Source: Methylotetracoccus sp.
GTDB lineage: Bacteria; Pseudomonadota; Gammaproteobacteria; Methylococcales; Methylococcaceae
Assembly: GCA_025458755.1 (NCBI GenBank)
Contig: JALORT010000090.1
Location: 1-7,491 of the forward strand
Direction of reading: 5' to 3'
Length of the DNA: 7,491 nt
A program made the translations under genes and the position numbers. Under the pieces are notes generated by a model. It was not told where the DNA came from. It made no database searches and worked only from the letters and a program-made list of their open reading frames with translations. Shown piece after piece: positions 1-6,007 of the stretch. Numbering within the stretch: position 1 is the first letter of the stretch; the number at the start of each line of letters is the position of its first letter.

Positions 1-143
1 GCCCTGGGTTGCCCGCGGTGCGGGGGCACACGGCAAGGAACGAAACGAACTTCGCCAAGTGAAAGCGCATCAGCCACCTCCAGCGCCGTTCGCAGGTGAC
101 CGAAGTGGACTGGGTCGAACGTCCCGCCGAAAATCCCGATCAT
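1..143 (-). CDS. nadD: Nicotinate-nucleotide adenylyltransferase, N-terminal part (cut by left window edge)
   Basis: This cytoplasmic enzyme transfers AMP from ATP to nicotinate mononucleotide, giving deamido-NAD in NAD synthesis. The 47 visible residues start [20 protein letters not shown]. They contain the nucleotidyltransferase signature GGTFDPxHxGH at residues 6-16, whose two histidines bind the ATP phosphates. This is followed by an FVPCRVPPH stretch typical of bacterial NadD. The ATG at 143-141 is chosen because the motif lies at the usual distance from it and the proA stop is in the same frame four codons upstream. No strong Shine-Dalgarno is visible in the 12-base gap, so translation may be coupled to proA. 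The proA-nadD order is common in proteobacteria. About three quarters of the gene lies outside the window. Confidence 0.93.
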   Translation of the reverse strand, partial: MIGIFGGTFDPVHFGHLRTALEVADALSLGEVRFVPCRVPPHRGQPR

Positions 144-155
144 GTCGGATACAGT

Positions 156-1451
156 TCAACGGCGCACATGGCCGTCCCCGAGAACCACGAATTTCTGCGT
201 CGTCAGCCCTTCGAGACCGACTGGACCGCGGGCATGCAGCTTGTCAGTGCTGATGCCGATCTCCGCCCCCAAGCCGTACTCGTAGCCGTCGGCGAAGCGC
301 GTCGAGGCATTGACCATCACGGAACTGGAATCCACCTCCCGCAGGAAGCGCCGCGCCCGTGTATAGTCCTCGGTGACGATGGCGTCCGTGTGACCCGAAC
401 CATGCCGATGGATGTGGGCTATGGCCTCATCCAAATCGGCTACGATACGAACCGCCAGGATCGGCGCCAAATACTCGGTATCCCAGTCCGCCTCCGATGC
501 CGGCTTACAGCCGGGCACCAGCGCCATCGTTCCGGGGCACCCGCGCAGTTCCACGCCCTTCTCGCGATAGATTGTGGACAGTTCGGGAAGCACTTTGGAA
601 GCAATGCCCTCGGCGACGAGCAGGGTTTCCATTGCGTTGCAGACGCCGTAGCGGTGCGTCTTGGCATTGACCGCAATGGCGGTCGCTTTACCGAGGTCCG
701 CGCGATCGTCGAGGTACACATGACAAATCCCGTCCAGATGTTTGATGATCGGGATCCGCGACTCCGCAATCACCCGTTCGACCAGACTCCGACCGCCGCG
801 CGGCACGATGACATCAATGTAGTCATCCAGACGAAGCATTTCCCCTACCGCGGCACGTTCCGCCGTGCCGATCAACTGCACGGCGTCGGCCGGCAATCCA
901 GCCGTCTCGAGCCCCGAGCGGATCAGCGCGGCAATGGCACGGTTCGAGTGCAGCGCCTCCGAGCCGCCGCGCAGAATGCATGCATTTCCGGCCTTCAGGC
1001 ACAGCGCCGCGGCGTCCGCGGTTACATTCGGCCTCGACTCGTAGATGATGCCGATGACCCCGAGCGGTACGCGCATCCGGCCGACCTGAATCCCGGACGG
1101 CCGATAGGTCAGCCCGGTAATCTCCCCGACCGGGTCGGGCAACGCGGCGACTTCTCTCAAGCTGTCCGCCATCGACTGCAGCCGGCTGACCGAAAGATCC
1201 AGACGATCGAGCAAAGCCGCTTCGAGACCCTTTGCCGCGCCGGCCTCGAGGTCCCTGCGGTTCTCTGCGAACAACAGAGCACGGTTTTCCTCGACGAGTC
1301 CGGCGATCCGTTCCAACGCAATGTTCTTCCTCGCCGTTTCCGCACAACCCAGCGCACGCGCCGCTTCACGGGCCCTCAGGCCCATCGCCGTCAACTCCGA
1401 TTGCAGAGGGTCCACCGTGAGTGCCGAAGGTTTTGCCCTAGGATTCAACAT
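156..1451 (-). CDS. proA: Gamma-glutamyl phosphate reductase (glutamate-5-semialdehyde dehydrogenase)
   Basis: ProA reduces gamma-glutamyl phosphate with NADPH to glutamate 5-semialdehyde, the second step of proline synthesis, in the cytoplasm. From the ATG at 1451 it has 431 residues, against about 417 in E. coli. The catalytic Cys is C271 in [13 protein letters not shown]. The family signature lies at about 337-361 and includes [24 protein letters not shown] at the N-terminus has no family counterpart I recognise, so the start is uncertain. ATG 1385 (409 aa, beginning [12 protein letters not shown]) has a GGAG at 1395-1398 with a 9-base gap. GTG 1415 would give 419 aa. ATG 1451 has no visible Shine-Dalgarno. 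The gene ends 12 bases before nadD, so the two are probably co-transcribed. Function is secure; the start is not. Confidence 0.95.
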   Translation of the reverse strand: MLNPRAKPSALTVDPLQSELTAMGLRAREAARALGCAETARKNIALERIAGLVEENRALLFAENRRDLEAGAAKGLEAALLDRLDLSVSRLQSMADSLREVAALPDPVGEITGLTYRPSGIQVGRMRVPLGVIGIIYESRPNVTADAAALCLKAGNACILRGGSEALHSNRAIAALIRSGLETAGLPADAVQLIGTAERAAVGEMLRLDDYIDVIVPRGGRSLVERVIAESRIPIIKHLDGICHVYLDDRADLGKATAIAVNAKTHRYGVCNAMETLLVAEGIASKVLPELSTIYREKGVELRGCPGTMALVPGCKPASEADWDTEYLAPILAVRIVADLDEAIAHIHRHGSGHTDAIVTEDYTRARRFLREVDSSSVMVNASTRFADGYEYGLGAEIGISTDKLHARGPVGLEGLTTQKFVVLGDGHVRR

Positions 1452-1547
1452 GGGGTCGGGAGATTTATCAAAGGCCTAGATTTGCCGTCGCTGCCGGCGC
1501 CCGGGATCACATCACTTCGCGGCCCGGGGATCAGGTGCGCCTCGCGC

Positions 1548-1553
1548 ATTATA
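1548..1553 (-). promoter_or_regulatory. Extended -10 promoter for proA(-nadD)
   Basis: On the minus strand the sequence reads TGGTATAAT, a perfect sigma-70 -10 hexamer with the TG dinucleotide of an extended -10 element. No good -35 hexamer sits 16-18 bases upstream, which is normal for extended -10 promoters. Transcription would begin near 1541, leaving a leader of about 90 bases before the ATG at 1451, or about 155 before the ATG at 1385. This would let proA-nadD be expressed independently of the channel gene upstream. Assigned from sequence match only. Confidence 0.6.
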
Positions 1554-1580
1554 CCATCAGGGTTTACCGCCCGAGCGTTC

Positions 1581-1627
1581 GGCCCGAACCGCATCCGCCT
1601 CCGGCGGACGAGCCGCCGTTTCGGGCC
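1581..1627 (-). repeat. Nested inverted repeat after the focA-pilZ stop (possible terminator or cruciform)
   Basis: The outer arms GGCCCGAA (1581-1588) and TTCGGGCC (1620-1627) are perfect 8-base inverted repeats. Inside them, CGGCGG (1602-1607) and CCGCCG (1613-1618) form a second perfect stem around a 5-base loop. A third inverted repeat, GTTCGG-C-CCGAAC (1577-1589), overlaps the left outer arm and would compete with it. The block begins two bases after the channel-PilZ stop codon (1630-1632) and lies upstream of the proA promoter. That position suits a terminator or mRNA-stabilising structure, but no T-run follows on the minus strand, so it is not a standard intrinsic terminator. Confidence 0.5.
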
Positions 1628-1629
1628 GT

Positions 1630-2883
1630 CTATCGGGCCCTGAACGCCTGCTGGACCAAGCGTTTCAGCGTATCGCCCGACCGCTGAGACAACTCGCCGA
1701 ACATCATGGAGAATACAAAGTAGCGGCGTCCCATCAGGTTCTTGCCTTCCCGTTGCTGCATCACAACAGCTGGCACGGCATCGAACCGCTCAGCGACGTC
1801 ATTGAGCACGATGTCGAGGCTCAGTTCGTCGCCGACATTCGGCAAGCCGCGGGCTTCATAAAATTCAGCCGACGCGCCCCCTTCGCCGATATTACGCAGC
1901 TTGCCGTGAAACTCCTGGCCGCGGAAGTGCAGCGTGACCAGACCGTCCGCTTCGATCCGTTTGAAGCGGCGCCTTCCGTCCAGCGTCAGTCCGGCCAGCA
2001 AGCCGCGATCATTAGACCGCATCATGATGTTCGGGCGACAATAGATTCCCCAATACATCAACCCCACCATCAAGCCACCGATGGTATTCCCCAACGTCAC
2101 CGGCATCAGGTTCCCTATCAGGAAACGCTCCAGCGTGACGTGGGGAAATTGAGCAGGCACCGCGTGCGCCGCCGCCCAAAATTCCGCCGGTCCGAAGCTC
2201 TTGATGAGCAGCGCGATCGACAGAAAATACATATTGGCCACGCTGTGTTCGAATCCCGAAGCCACGAAGGCCGTGATCGGAAAAAGAATCACGACGACTT
2301 TATCGATGACGCTTCGGCCGGAGATACTGAGCCAGTAGGCGAGACAGACCAGCACATTGCAGAAGATCGCACGTGTCATGGCCTGCACGAAGGACAGATC
2401 GCCCTTGAGTTCGGCGATCTCCAGCGCCGTGACACCCACCTGCCCGTGCAGCATCAGATACTGCCCTGAGAGAAAGACCAACCCGGCGGTCAGTGCGGCA
2501 CCCAAAAAGTTGCCGCCGAACACGATGCCCCAATTACGAAGCAGCTTGCCGGCCGAAATCTTTCGGCTCGCGGCCGCCATGACCAGCAGCACGTTACCAG
2601 TGAACATTTCCGCACCGGCGATTGTGACCAGAATCAAGCCGAGACAGAACACCGAACCACCCACCAGGCGAACCAGACCAAACGGCAATTTAACGGCTCC
2701 GTCCAGTCCGTTGCCGGTCATCACGGTGGTGCTGAAGACTGCTCCGAATCCGATGAAAGCCCCGGCCAACAACGCCAACATGACGGTGGAAAAGACATCG
2801 AGGTTGGCCTTGATGACACCGGCATTCTCGGCTTTCAGCGCCACATCCCTGGGCATCAGGTTGTCGATCGACTCACCCGCCAT
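1630..2883 (-). CDS. FocA-type formate/nitrite channel fused to a C-terminal PilZ domain
   Basis: A 417-residue fusion. Residues 1 to about 285 match formate/nitrite transporters, pentameric inner-membrane channels for formate or nitrite, at nearly the full length of E. coli FocA. Visible motifs are AGAEMFTGN (89-97), AIFCNVLVCLA (172-182, an exact match to the second family signature) and ASGFEHSVANM (208-218). The pore residues known from FocA (Thr91, Lys156, His209) correspond to T95, K160 and H213, each shifted by four. About six membrane segments span 30-280. Residues about 303-412 look like PilZ, a cyclic-di-GMP receptor: RxxxR at R305/R309, then NIGEGG at 331-336, where the usual Ser is Gly333. 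Both FocA termini are cytoplasmic, so PilZ would face the cytosol. The ATG at 2883 has GGGAA 5 bases upstream. Formate is a methane-oxidation intermediate. Substrate and c-di-GMP control are inferred. Confidence 0.9.
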   Translation of the reverse strand: MAGESIDNLMPRDVALKAENAGVIKANLDVFSTVMLALLAGAFIGFGAVFSTTVMTGNGLDGAVKLPFGLVRLVGGSVFCLGLILVTIAGAEMFTGNVLLVMAAASRKISAGKLLRNWGIVFGGNFLGAALTAGLVFLSGQYLMLHGQVGVTALEIAELKGDLSFVQAMTRAIFCNVLVCLAYWLSISGRSVIDKVVVILFPITAFVASGFEHSVANMYFLSIALLIKSFGPAEFWAAAHAVPAQFPHVTLERFLIGNLMPVTLGNTIGGLMVGLMYWGIYCRPNIMMRSNDRGLLAGLTLDGRRRFKRIEADGLVTLHFRGQEFHGKLRNIGEGGASAEFYEARGLPNVGDELSLDIVLNDVAERFDAVPAVVMQQREGKNLMGRRYFVFSMMFGELSQRSGDTLKRLVQQAFRAR

Positions 2884-2936
2884 CGGTGTTCCCGTCAGAG
2901 CCGCACGCCGACCTTCCCCGCCGAGTCCGCATTTCG

Positions 2937-3332
2937 TTACTCGCCGCGTTCCTCGATGGCCTCACCCATGCAGGTCATGATGTGATCCGTGACCTTGAGC
3001 GCGGCCTCGCGCACTCCCTGCTGAGACCCAAAGAATTCCTTGTACTGCTCGAGCGTCTGTTCGGCCTCAGTCGGTGTTTTGACGCTCAACATGTGGGTGT
3101 ATGCCTTGAAGTAGGTGTCCCGCCGGGGATCCCCGGGGATGCCGGGCGCGTCGTCTGAAATGGCCCTGACGACGCAATCGGCGACTTTGGCAGGATCGAG
3201 TTTGTAGTCTTTAAGATCGGGATCATCCTGAAGCTTGGCGAGCACCGCCTCGCGCAGACCCATCGCCTGCTGCTGAGCCTCGCAAGCGCTCAACAACAAG
3301 ACCAGTAAAACCAGAAATGTCTTTTTTGACAT
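2937..3332 (-). CDS. Small predicted lipoprotein, function unknown
   Basis: From the ATG at 3332 this is a 131-residue protein. It starts with a lipoprotein signal peptide: MSKK, then a hydrophobic run of Leu and Val, then the lipobox LLSAC with the acylated Cys at residue 17. Glu follows the Cys rather than Asp, which favours outer-membrane sorting. The mature part (about 114 residues) is polar and probably helical, and has two further cysteines, C53 (ADCVV) and C121 (IMTCMG), which could form a disulfide in the periplasm. An upstream GTG at 3368 would add 12 residues before the signal peptide and is less likely. I do not recognise the family. It ends 53 bases before the FocA-PilZ start on the same strand, so the two genes are probably an operon with the lipoprotein first. 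Confidence 0.75.
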   Translation of the reverse strand: MSKKTFLVLLVLLLSACEAQQQAMGLREAVLAKLQDDPDLKDYKLDPAKVADCVVRAISDDAPGIPGDPRRDTYFKAYTHMLSVKTPTEAEQTLEQYKEFFGSQQGVREAALKVTDHIMTCMGEAIEERGE

Positions 3333-3367
3333 CAGTACGGAATCCGTGGTGATTGGTAGACGGCTCA

Positions 3368-3381
3368 CCCAGTTGCCTGGG
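3368..3381 (-). repeat. Small hairpin in the lipoprotein mRNA leader
   Basis: CCCAG (3368-3372) and CTGGG (3377-3381) are perfect 5-base arms around a 4-base loop. If the promoter proposed at 3396-3423 is real, this hairpin lies in the 5' untranslated region, about 36 bases before the lipoprotein ATG. It could be chance or a minor leader structure. No role is assigned. Confidence 0.3.
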
Positions 3382-3395
3382 CCCTGTTAACGCGT

Positions 3396-3423
3396 ATTAT
3401 GCGGTTTTTTGGCCGGTCCTGAA
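3396..3423 (-). promoter_or_regulatory. Possible sigma-70 promoter for the lipoprotein/focA-pilZ operon
   Basis: On the minus strand the hexamer CATAAT (3401-3396) matches TATAAT in five of six bases. It is preceded, after 16 bases that include an A-run, by TTCAGG (3423-3418), a weak -35. Transcription would start near 3389, about 57 bases before the ATG at 3332. The rest of the 249-base divergent region (3333-3581) shows no other gene. I found no convincing promoter for the plus-strand amidase gene in it. Confidence 0.4.
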
Positions 3424-3573
3424 CAGCGCCCGGCGGCGGGCGGCAGAAACGAAGTCGAGAGGTCAGGCGAGGTGCGCCGTCGTAGCCGCGTACGATCACG
3501 CTTCGGGACGACTGTGTGGCGCCCTCTAGGCGCTGTCTCAGGGGTGGTCCGGCGCCAGCAAGACCGCAGGGGA

Positions 3574-3581
3574 ACTCACCG
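3574..3581 (+). promoter_or_regulatory. Spacer of the ribosome binding site that fixes the pseudoamidase start
   Basis: AGGGGA at 3568-3573, followed by this 8-base spacer, is a strong Shine-Dalgarno placement for the ATG at 3582. The longer in-frame start, GTG at 3516, has no comparable site, and its 22 extra residues are not homologous-looking. Confidence 0.65.
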
Positions 3582-4904
3582 ATGATCGCGATACCCGAAA
3601 GCTGCGACCTCCTCAGCCTGGCCTCCAGCCTGCGTTCAGGAAACTTTCCATGCCTCGACTACCTGAACCGGCTCGAAGCCCTGTTCGATGCCACGGAACC
3701 GGATCTTCATGCCTTTCTTCCCGAACAGAACCGCTTTGCGCGGTTACGCCAAGAGGCGTCCGAACTGTTCGAACGCTATGTCGACCCGGAGCACCGGCCG
3801 CCCCTCTTCGCCATCCCGTTCGCGGTGGATGATACCTATCATGTCTCAGGCTTCGTCACGCGCGCCGGGTCTCATCTCGACCCGGAACTGCTGAGCGGTC
3901 CGGAAGCGCCTTGCGTGACCCGACTCCGCAGGGCCGGCGGTCTGATCCTCGGCAAGACGGCGACGGGCGAGTTCGGCTATTCCGCTTCCGCACCGACCCA
4001 TAACCCCCACGACCCGACGCAACCGCTCGCGATGGCGAGTGCCGGTGCCGCCGCCGCAGTCGCGAGCGGCCTGACACCCCTGGCCCTCGGCACCCAAACC
4101 CTCGGGGCGGCGAATCTGGCCGCCTCCCGCTGCGGCGTCATCGCCTTCAAGCCCAGCTACCAACGTCTCACCACCGAGGGCGTGATCCCGCTCGCCCCCA
4201 GCCTCGATCATTGCGGTTTGCTGGCCGGAAATTTGGCGAGCCTGCAATGGATTTTTGGGCTGTTGACGCCTGTGCAGCGTGTCGCACCCGTCGCTCGGCC
4301 CCTCAACATCGGCGTCTGCGAAGACATTGTCCCGGAAGCGATCGCCCCGACGATCCGGGAGCATCTCCAAACCACGTGCGAAACACTGCGCGCGGAGGGT
4401 TGCTCGGTGCAATCCATTCCGGCACCGCCAAGCGCCGATCATCTGACGAGTCTTTGGCTGGATCTGGTGGCTGCCGAAGCGGCAGACATTCACGGCGCCT
4501 GGTATGCGGCTCACCCGGAACGCTACCGGAAGGAATTCGCCGAACTGATCATCAGGGGGGAGCAAGTCCCCGCCGTCACGGCGGCACGGGCGCGAGCGTC
4601 GCGGCTGATGCTTCGCAATCGCCTCGAGAACACGATGCAGCAGTACCAACTGGACTTGTGGATCAATCCTTGTGTCGCCACCACCCGCAGTTCAAACGTG
4701 CTGATGGATAGCGCCCTCCAACTCCCGTGGGTCGTTTCCGGCTTGCCTTCGCTGGTTCTGCCGGCCGGCTTCGTCGACGACGGTCTTCCTATGGGAATTC
4801 AGCTGACAGGTCGCTGGTACGGCGACGAGCACCTACTGCAATGCGGCGAGCTTGTCGCGGAAATGATCGAGAAGCACGATTTCACGAGGTCCGGCTGGTT
4901 TTGA
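3582..4904 (+). CDS. Amidase-signature family protein lacking the catalytic triad (pseudoamidase)
   Basis: This 440-residue protein has the amidase-signature fold along its whole length, with canonical stretches such as IAFKPSYQR (187-195), GVIPLAPSLDHCG (200-212) and the C-terminal GLPMGIQLTGRWY (401-413). Active members hydrolyse amides with a Lys/cis-Ser/Ser triad. Here the Lys of AVKD is D83 (AVDDT), the cis-Ser is A152 (MASAG) and the nucleophile Ser is A176 (GTQTLGA). The spacings (69 and 24) equal those of malonamidase E2 (K62, S131, S155), so the alignment is firm. Hydrolysis by the normal mechanism is not expected. No frameshift or stop is seen, so a structural or binding role is likelier than decay. 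The ATG at 3582 has AGGGGA 8 bases upstream; an in-frame GTG at 3516 lacks support. The gene converges on pmoC with a 61-base gap. Confidence 0.9.
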   Translation: MIAIPESCDLLSLASSLRSGNFPCLDYLNRLEALFDATEPDLHAFLPEQNRFARLRQEASELFERYVDPEHRPPLFAIPFAVDDTYHVSGFVTRAGSHLDPELLSGPEAPCVTRLRRAGGLILGKTATGEFGYSASAPTHNPHDPTQPLAMASAGAAAAVASGLTPLALGTQTLGAANLAASRCGVIAFKPSYQRLTTEGVIPLAPSLDHCGLLAGNLASLQWIFGLLTPVQRVAPVARPLNIGVCEDIVPEAIAPTIREHLQTTCETLRAEGCSVQSIPAPPSADHLTSLWLDLVAAEAADIHGAWYAAHPERYRKEFAELIIRGEQVPAVTAARARASRLMLRNRLENTMQQYQLDLWINPCVATTRSSNVLMDSALQLPWVVSGLPSLVLPAGFVDDGLPMGIQLTGRWYGDEHLLQCGELVAEMIEKHDFTRSGWF

Positions 4905-4909
4905 GCCGG
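4891..4909. repeat. Inverted repeat across the pseudoamidase stop codon
   Basis: CCGGCT (4891-4896) and AGCCGG (4904-4909) are perfect 6-base arms around a 7-base loop that ends in the TGA stop. It lies at the edge of the 61-base gap between the convergent pseudoamidase and pmoC genes. A hairpin here could help end transcription from either side, but neither strand has a following T-run. Only the symmetry is certain. Confidence 0.35.
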
Positions 4910-4965
4910 GGCCGCAGCCAAGGCCTGCCCTCGCGTAAGGAAGCAGCGCGTATCTTTCGTCGGGA

Positions 4966-5913
4966 TCAGAGGTCCGGGCACAAATCCCCTTTGATCAGGT
5001 AAGCAATACTGGCGAAAACCTGGCGCAGCACCCCGCACATCGCCAGCGCGAACCAACCGAAAACGACGAAACCGTAATGCAGCGGGGCAACGAACACTTC
5101 CTCCATGAACCAAAAAGTGTGCCCCCATTCGTTGAGCCCCACATTCGGCAGGATGGTAAACGGACCCACGACCGCCAGCAGGTAGGGGACCGACAAACCC
5201 TTGGCGAAGTACGGAAGACGCGTTCTCGCGTACAGGAACGCGCCGAAACCGGTAATGATGTAAGTGGGATAACTCAAATAGAAGACGATGATATGACTGG
5301 GCGTGAAGTCGGTATCGCGCACCACGGTTTGATGCCAAGTCGCATCCTGCTCGGTAAAAAAACTCATGCCCCAGTAGAAAGCCCAAGCGTACGCCGCCAG
5401 CCAGATCAGGTGAGTCATGTTCCGCCGTAACTCCTCGCGCGGCGCCAGTGCCACCAGTTTGTGATCTCTAGTCTTCCACAGCAATTCACTCAGTTCAGCT
5501 CCGCCCCGCCGCGCCATCAGCGTGTCGGTTTCAATGAAGTGCGTCCAGTACTTCTCGAGATTGCGGTCCCGCGTCTTCCACAACCAGCCGCACAGCGTCG
5601 CGCCCACGACCGTTTCGAGCACGATTTCTGTGTACATGAAGTTCATCCAGTACGTCTCGAACTCGGGTGCGAAGGCGTCCAGTCCAAACGGCCACGCGAA
5701 AACTCCTTCGTACCATCGAACCGACAGAAAGAACGCCGCATAGCCGGCAAGCACCCACACGAGGTTTCTCGGCTTCAACAACGGCTCTTCGCCGCGCGTC
5801 AAATCCTCCGCCTCAAGGCCCCGAACCACGCCTCGCTGTAACCCGGGCAGGTCCATTTCCCTGTCCAGCGGGTCGGCTGCTTCATCCCACTCGGTTGTCG
5901 TTGGTGCGGCCAC
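4966..5913 (-). CDS. pmoC: Particulate methane monooxygenase subunit C, stand-alone copy with a 34-residue insert
   Basis: PmoC is a copper-binding subunit of the membrane enzyme that oxidises methane to methanol. This 315-residue protein has the hallmark stretches YWMNFMYTEIVLE (88-100), FFTEQDATWHQ (185-195), RDTDFTPSHII (199-209) and NVGLNEWGHTFWFMEE (257-272). Ligands known from Methylococcus capsulatus are all present: D190, H194 and H207 (CuC site, Asp156/His160/His173) and N261, H265 and H279 (CuD site, Asn227/His231/His245). Each is offset by exactly 34, the size of an insert at about 120-153 that repeats LWKTRD. The start is GTG 5913 with GAGG 6 bases upstream. No pmoA or pmoB adjoins it, as with the third pmoC of M. 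capsulatus. AmoC is a less likely reading. Confidence 0.95.
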   Translation of the reverse strand: MAAPTTTEWDEAADPLDREMDLPGLQRGVVRGLEAEDLTRGEEPLLKPRNLVWVLAGYAAFFLSVRWYEGVFAWPFGLDAFAPEFETYWMNFMYTEIVLETVVGATLCGWLWKTRDRNLEKYWTHFIETDTLMARRGGAELSELLWKTRDHKLVALAPREELRRNMTHLIWLAAYAWAFYWGMSFFTEQDATWHQTVVRDTDFTPSHIIVFYLSYPTYIITGFGAFLYARTRLPYFAKGLSVPYLLAVVGPFTILPNVGLNEWGHTFWFMEEVFVAPLHYGFVVFGWFALAMCGVLRQVFASIAYLIKGDLCPDL

Positions 5914-5932
5914 GATAAACCTCGCATCTAGA

Positions 5933-5950
5933 ACACCATTAGACTGGTGT
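5933..5950 (-). promoter_or_regulatory. Dyad-symmetric element upstream of pmoC (possible operator or leader hairpin)
   Basis: ACACCA (5933-5938) and TGGTGT (5945-5950) are perfect 6-base inverted repeats separated by 6 bases. The element sits 19 bases upstream of the pmoC GTG, just before its Shine-Dalgarno. It could bind a dimeric regulator or form a hairpin in the pmoC leader. The 94-base gap to the upstream phosphatase gene also holds a smaller repeat, GCGTT-TCCG-AACGC (5981-5994), without a T-run. Function is inference from position. Confidence 0.4.
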
Positions 5951-6007
5951 CGAGGGAAATAAATCCATCTCCGCTTCCGGGCGTTTCCGAACGCGTATAC
6001 CTTCCCC

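Noticed and set aside
96..1643. 515-codon open frame on the plus strand covering proA
   Set aside because: It is antisense to a well-supported proA, starts inside nadD, and its translation is rich in Arg, His and Gln with no recognisable domain. This is the usual open shadow frame in GC-rich DNA.
1753..2469. 238-codon plus-strand open frame within the channel-PilZ gene
   Set aside because: Antisense shadow of a gene with clear family motifs. The composition is not protein-like and no ribosome binding site is evident.
3391..3412. An intrinsic terminator on the plus strand at the GCGGTTTTTT run
   Set aside because: The stem before the T-run is only about three bases, and no plus-strand gene lies upstream to terminate.
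3846..4649. 267-codon minus-strand open frame inside the pseudoamidase gene
   Set aside because: Shadow frame, rich in Arg and Gly, with no domain. The plus-strand frame has family-wide homology.
3582..4904. Calling the amidase gene a pseudogene
   Set aside because: There are no stops or frameshifts, the fold motifs are intact and it has a good ribosome binding site. Only the catalytic residues are changed, which fits repurposing better than decay.
4966..5913. Calling the subunit AmoC of an ammonia oxidiser
   Set aside because: The stretches around the copper sites and the LWKTRDRNL and PREELRRN motifs are closer to Methylococcus PmoC than to Nitrosomonas AmoC as I recall them. A divergent pXMO-type subunit cannot be excluded without an alignment.
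5923..5956. A sigma-70 promoter for pmoC with TCGACA, a 17-base gap and TAGATG
   Set aside because: The -10 match is poor, and transcription would begin about at the GTG, leaving out the Shine-Dalgarno that appears to be used.
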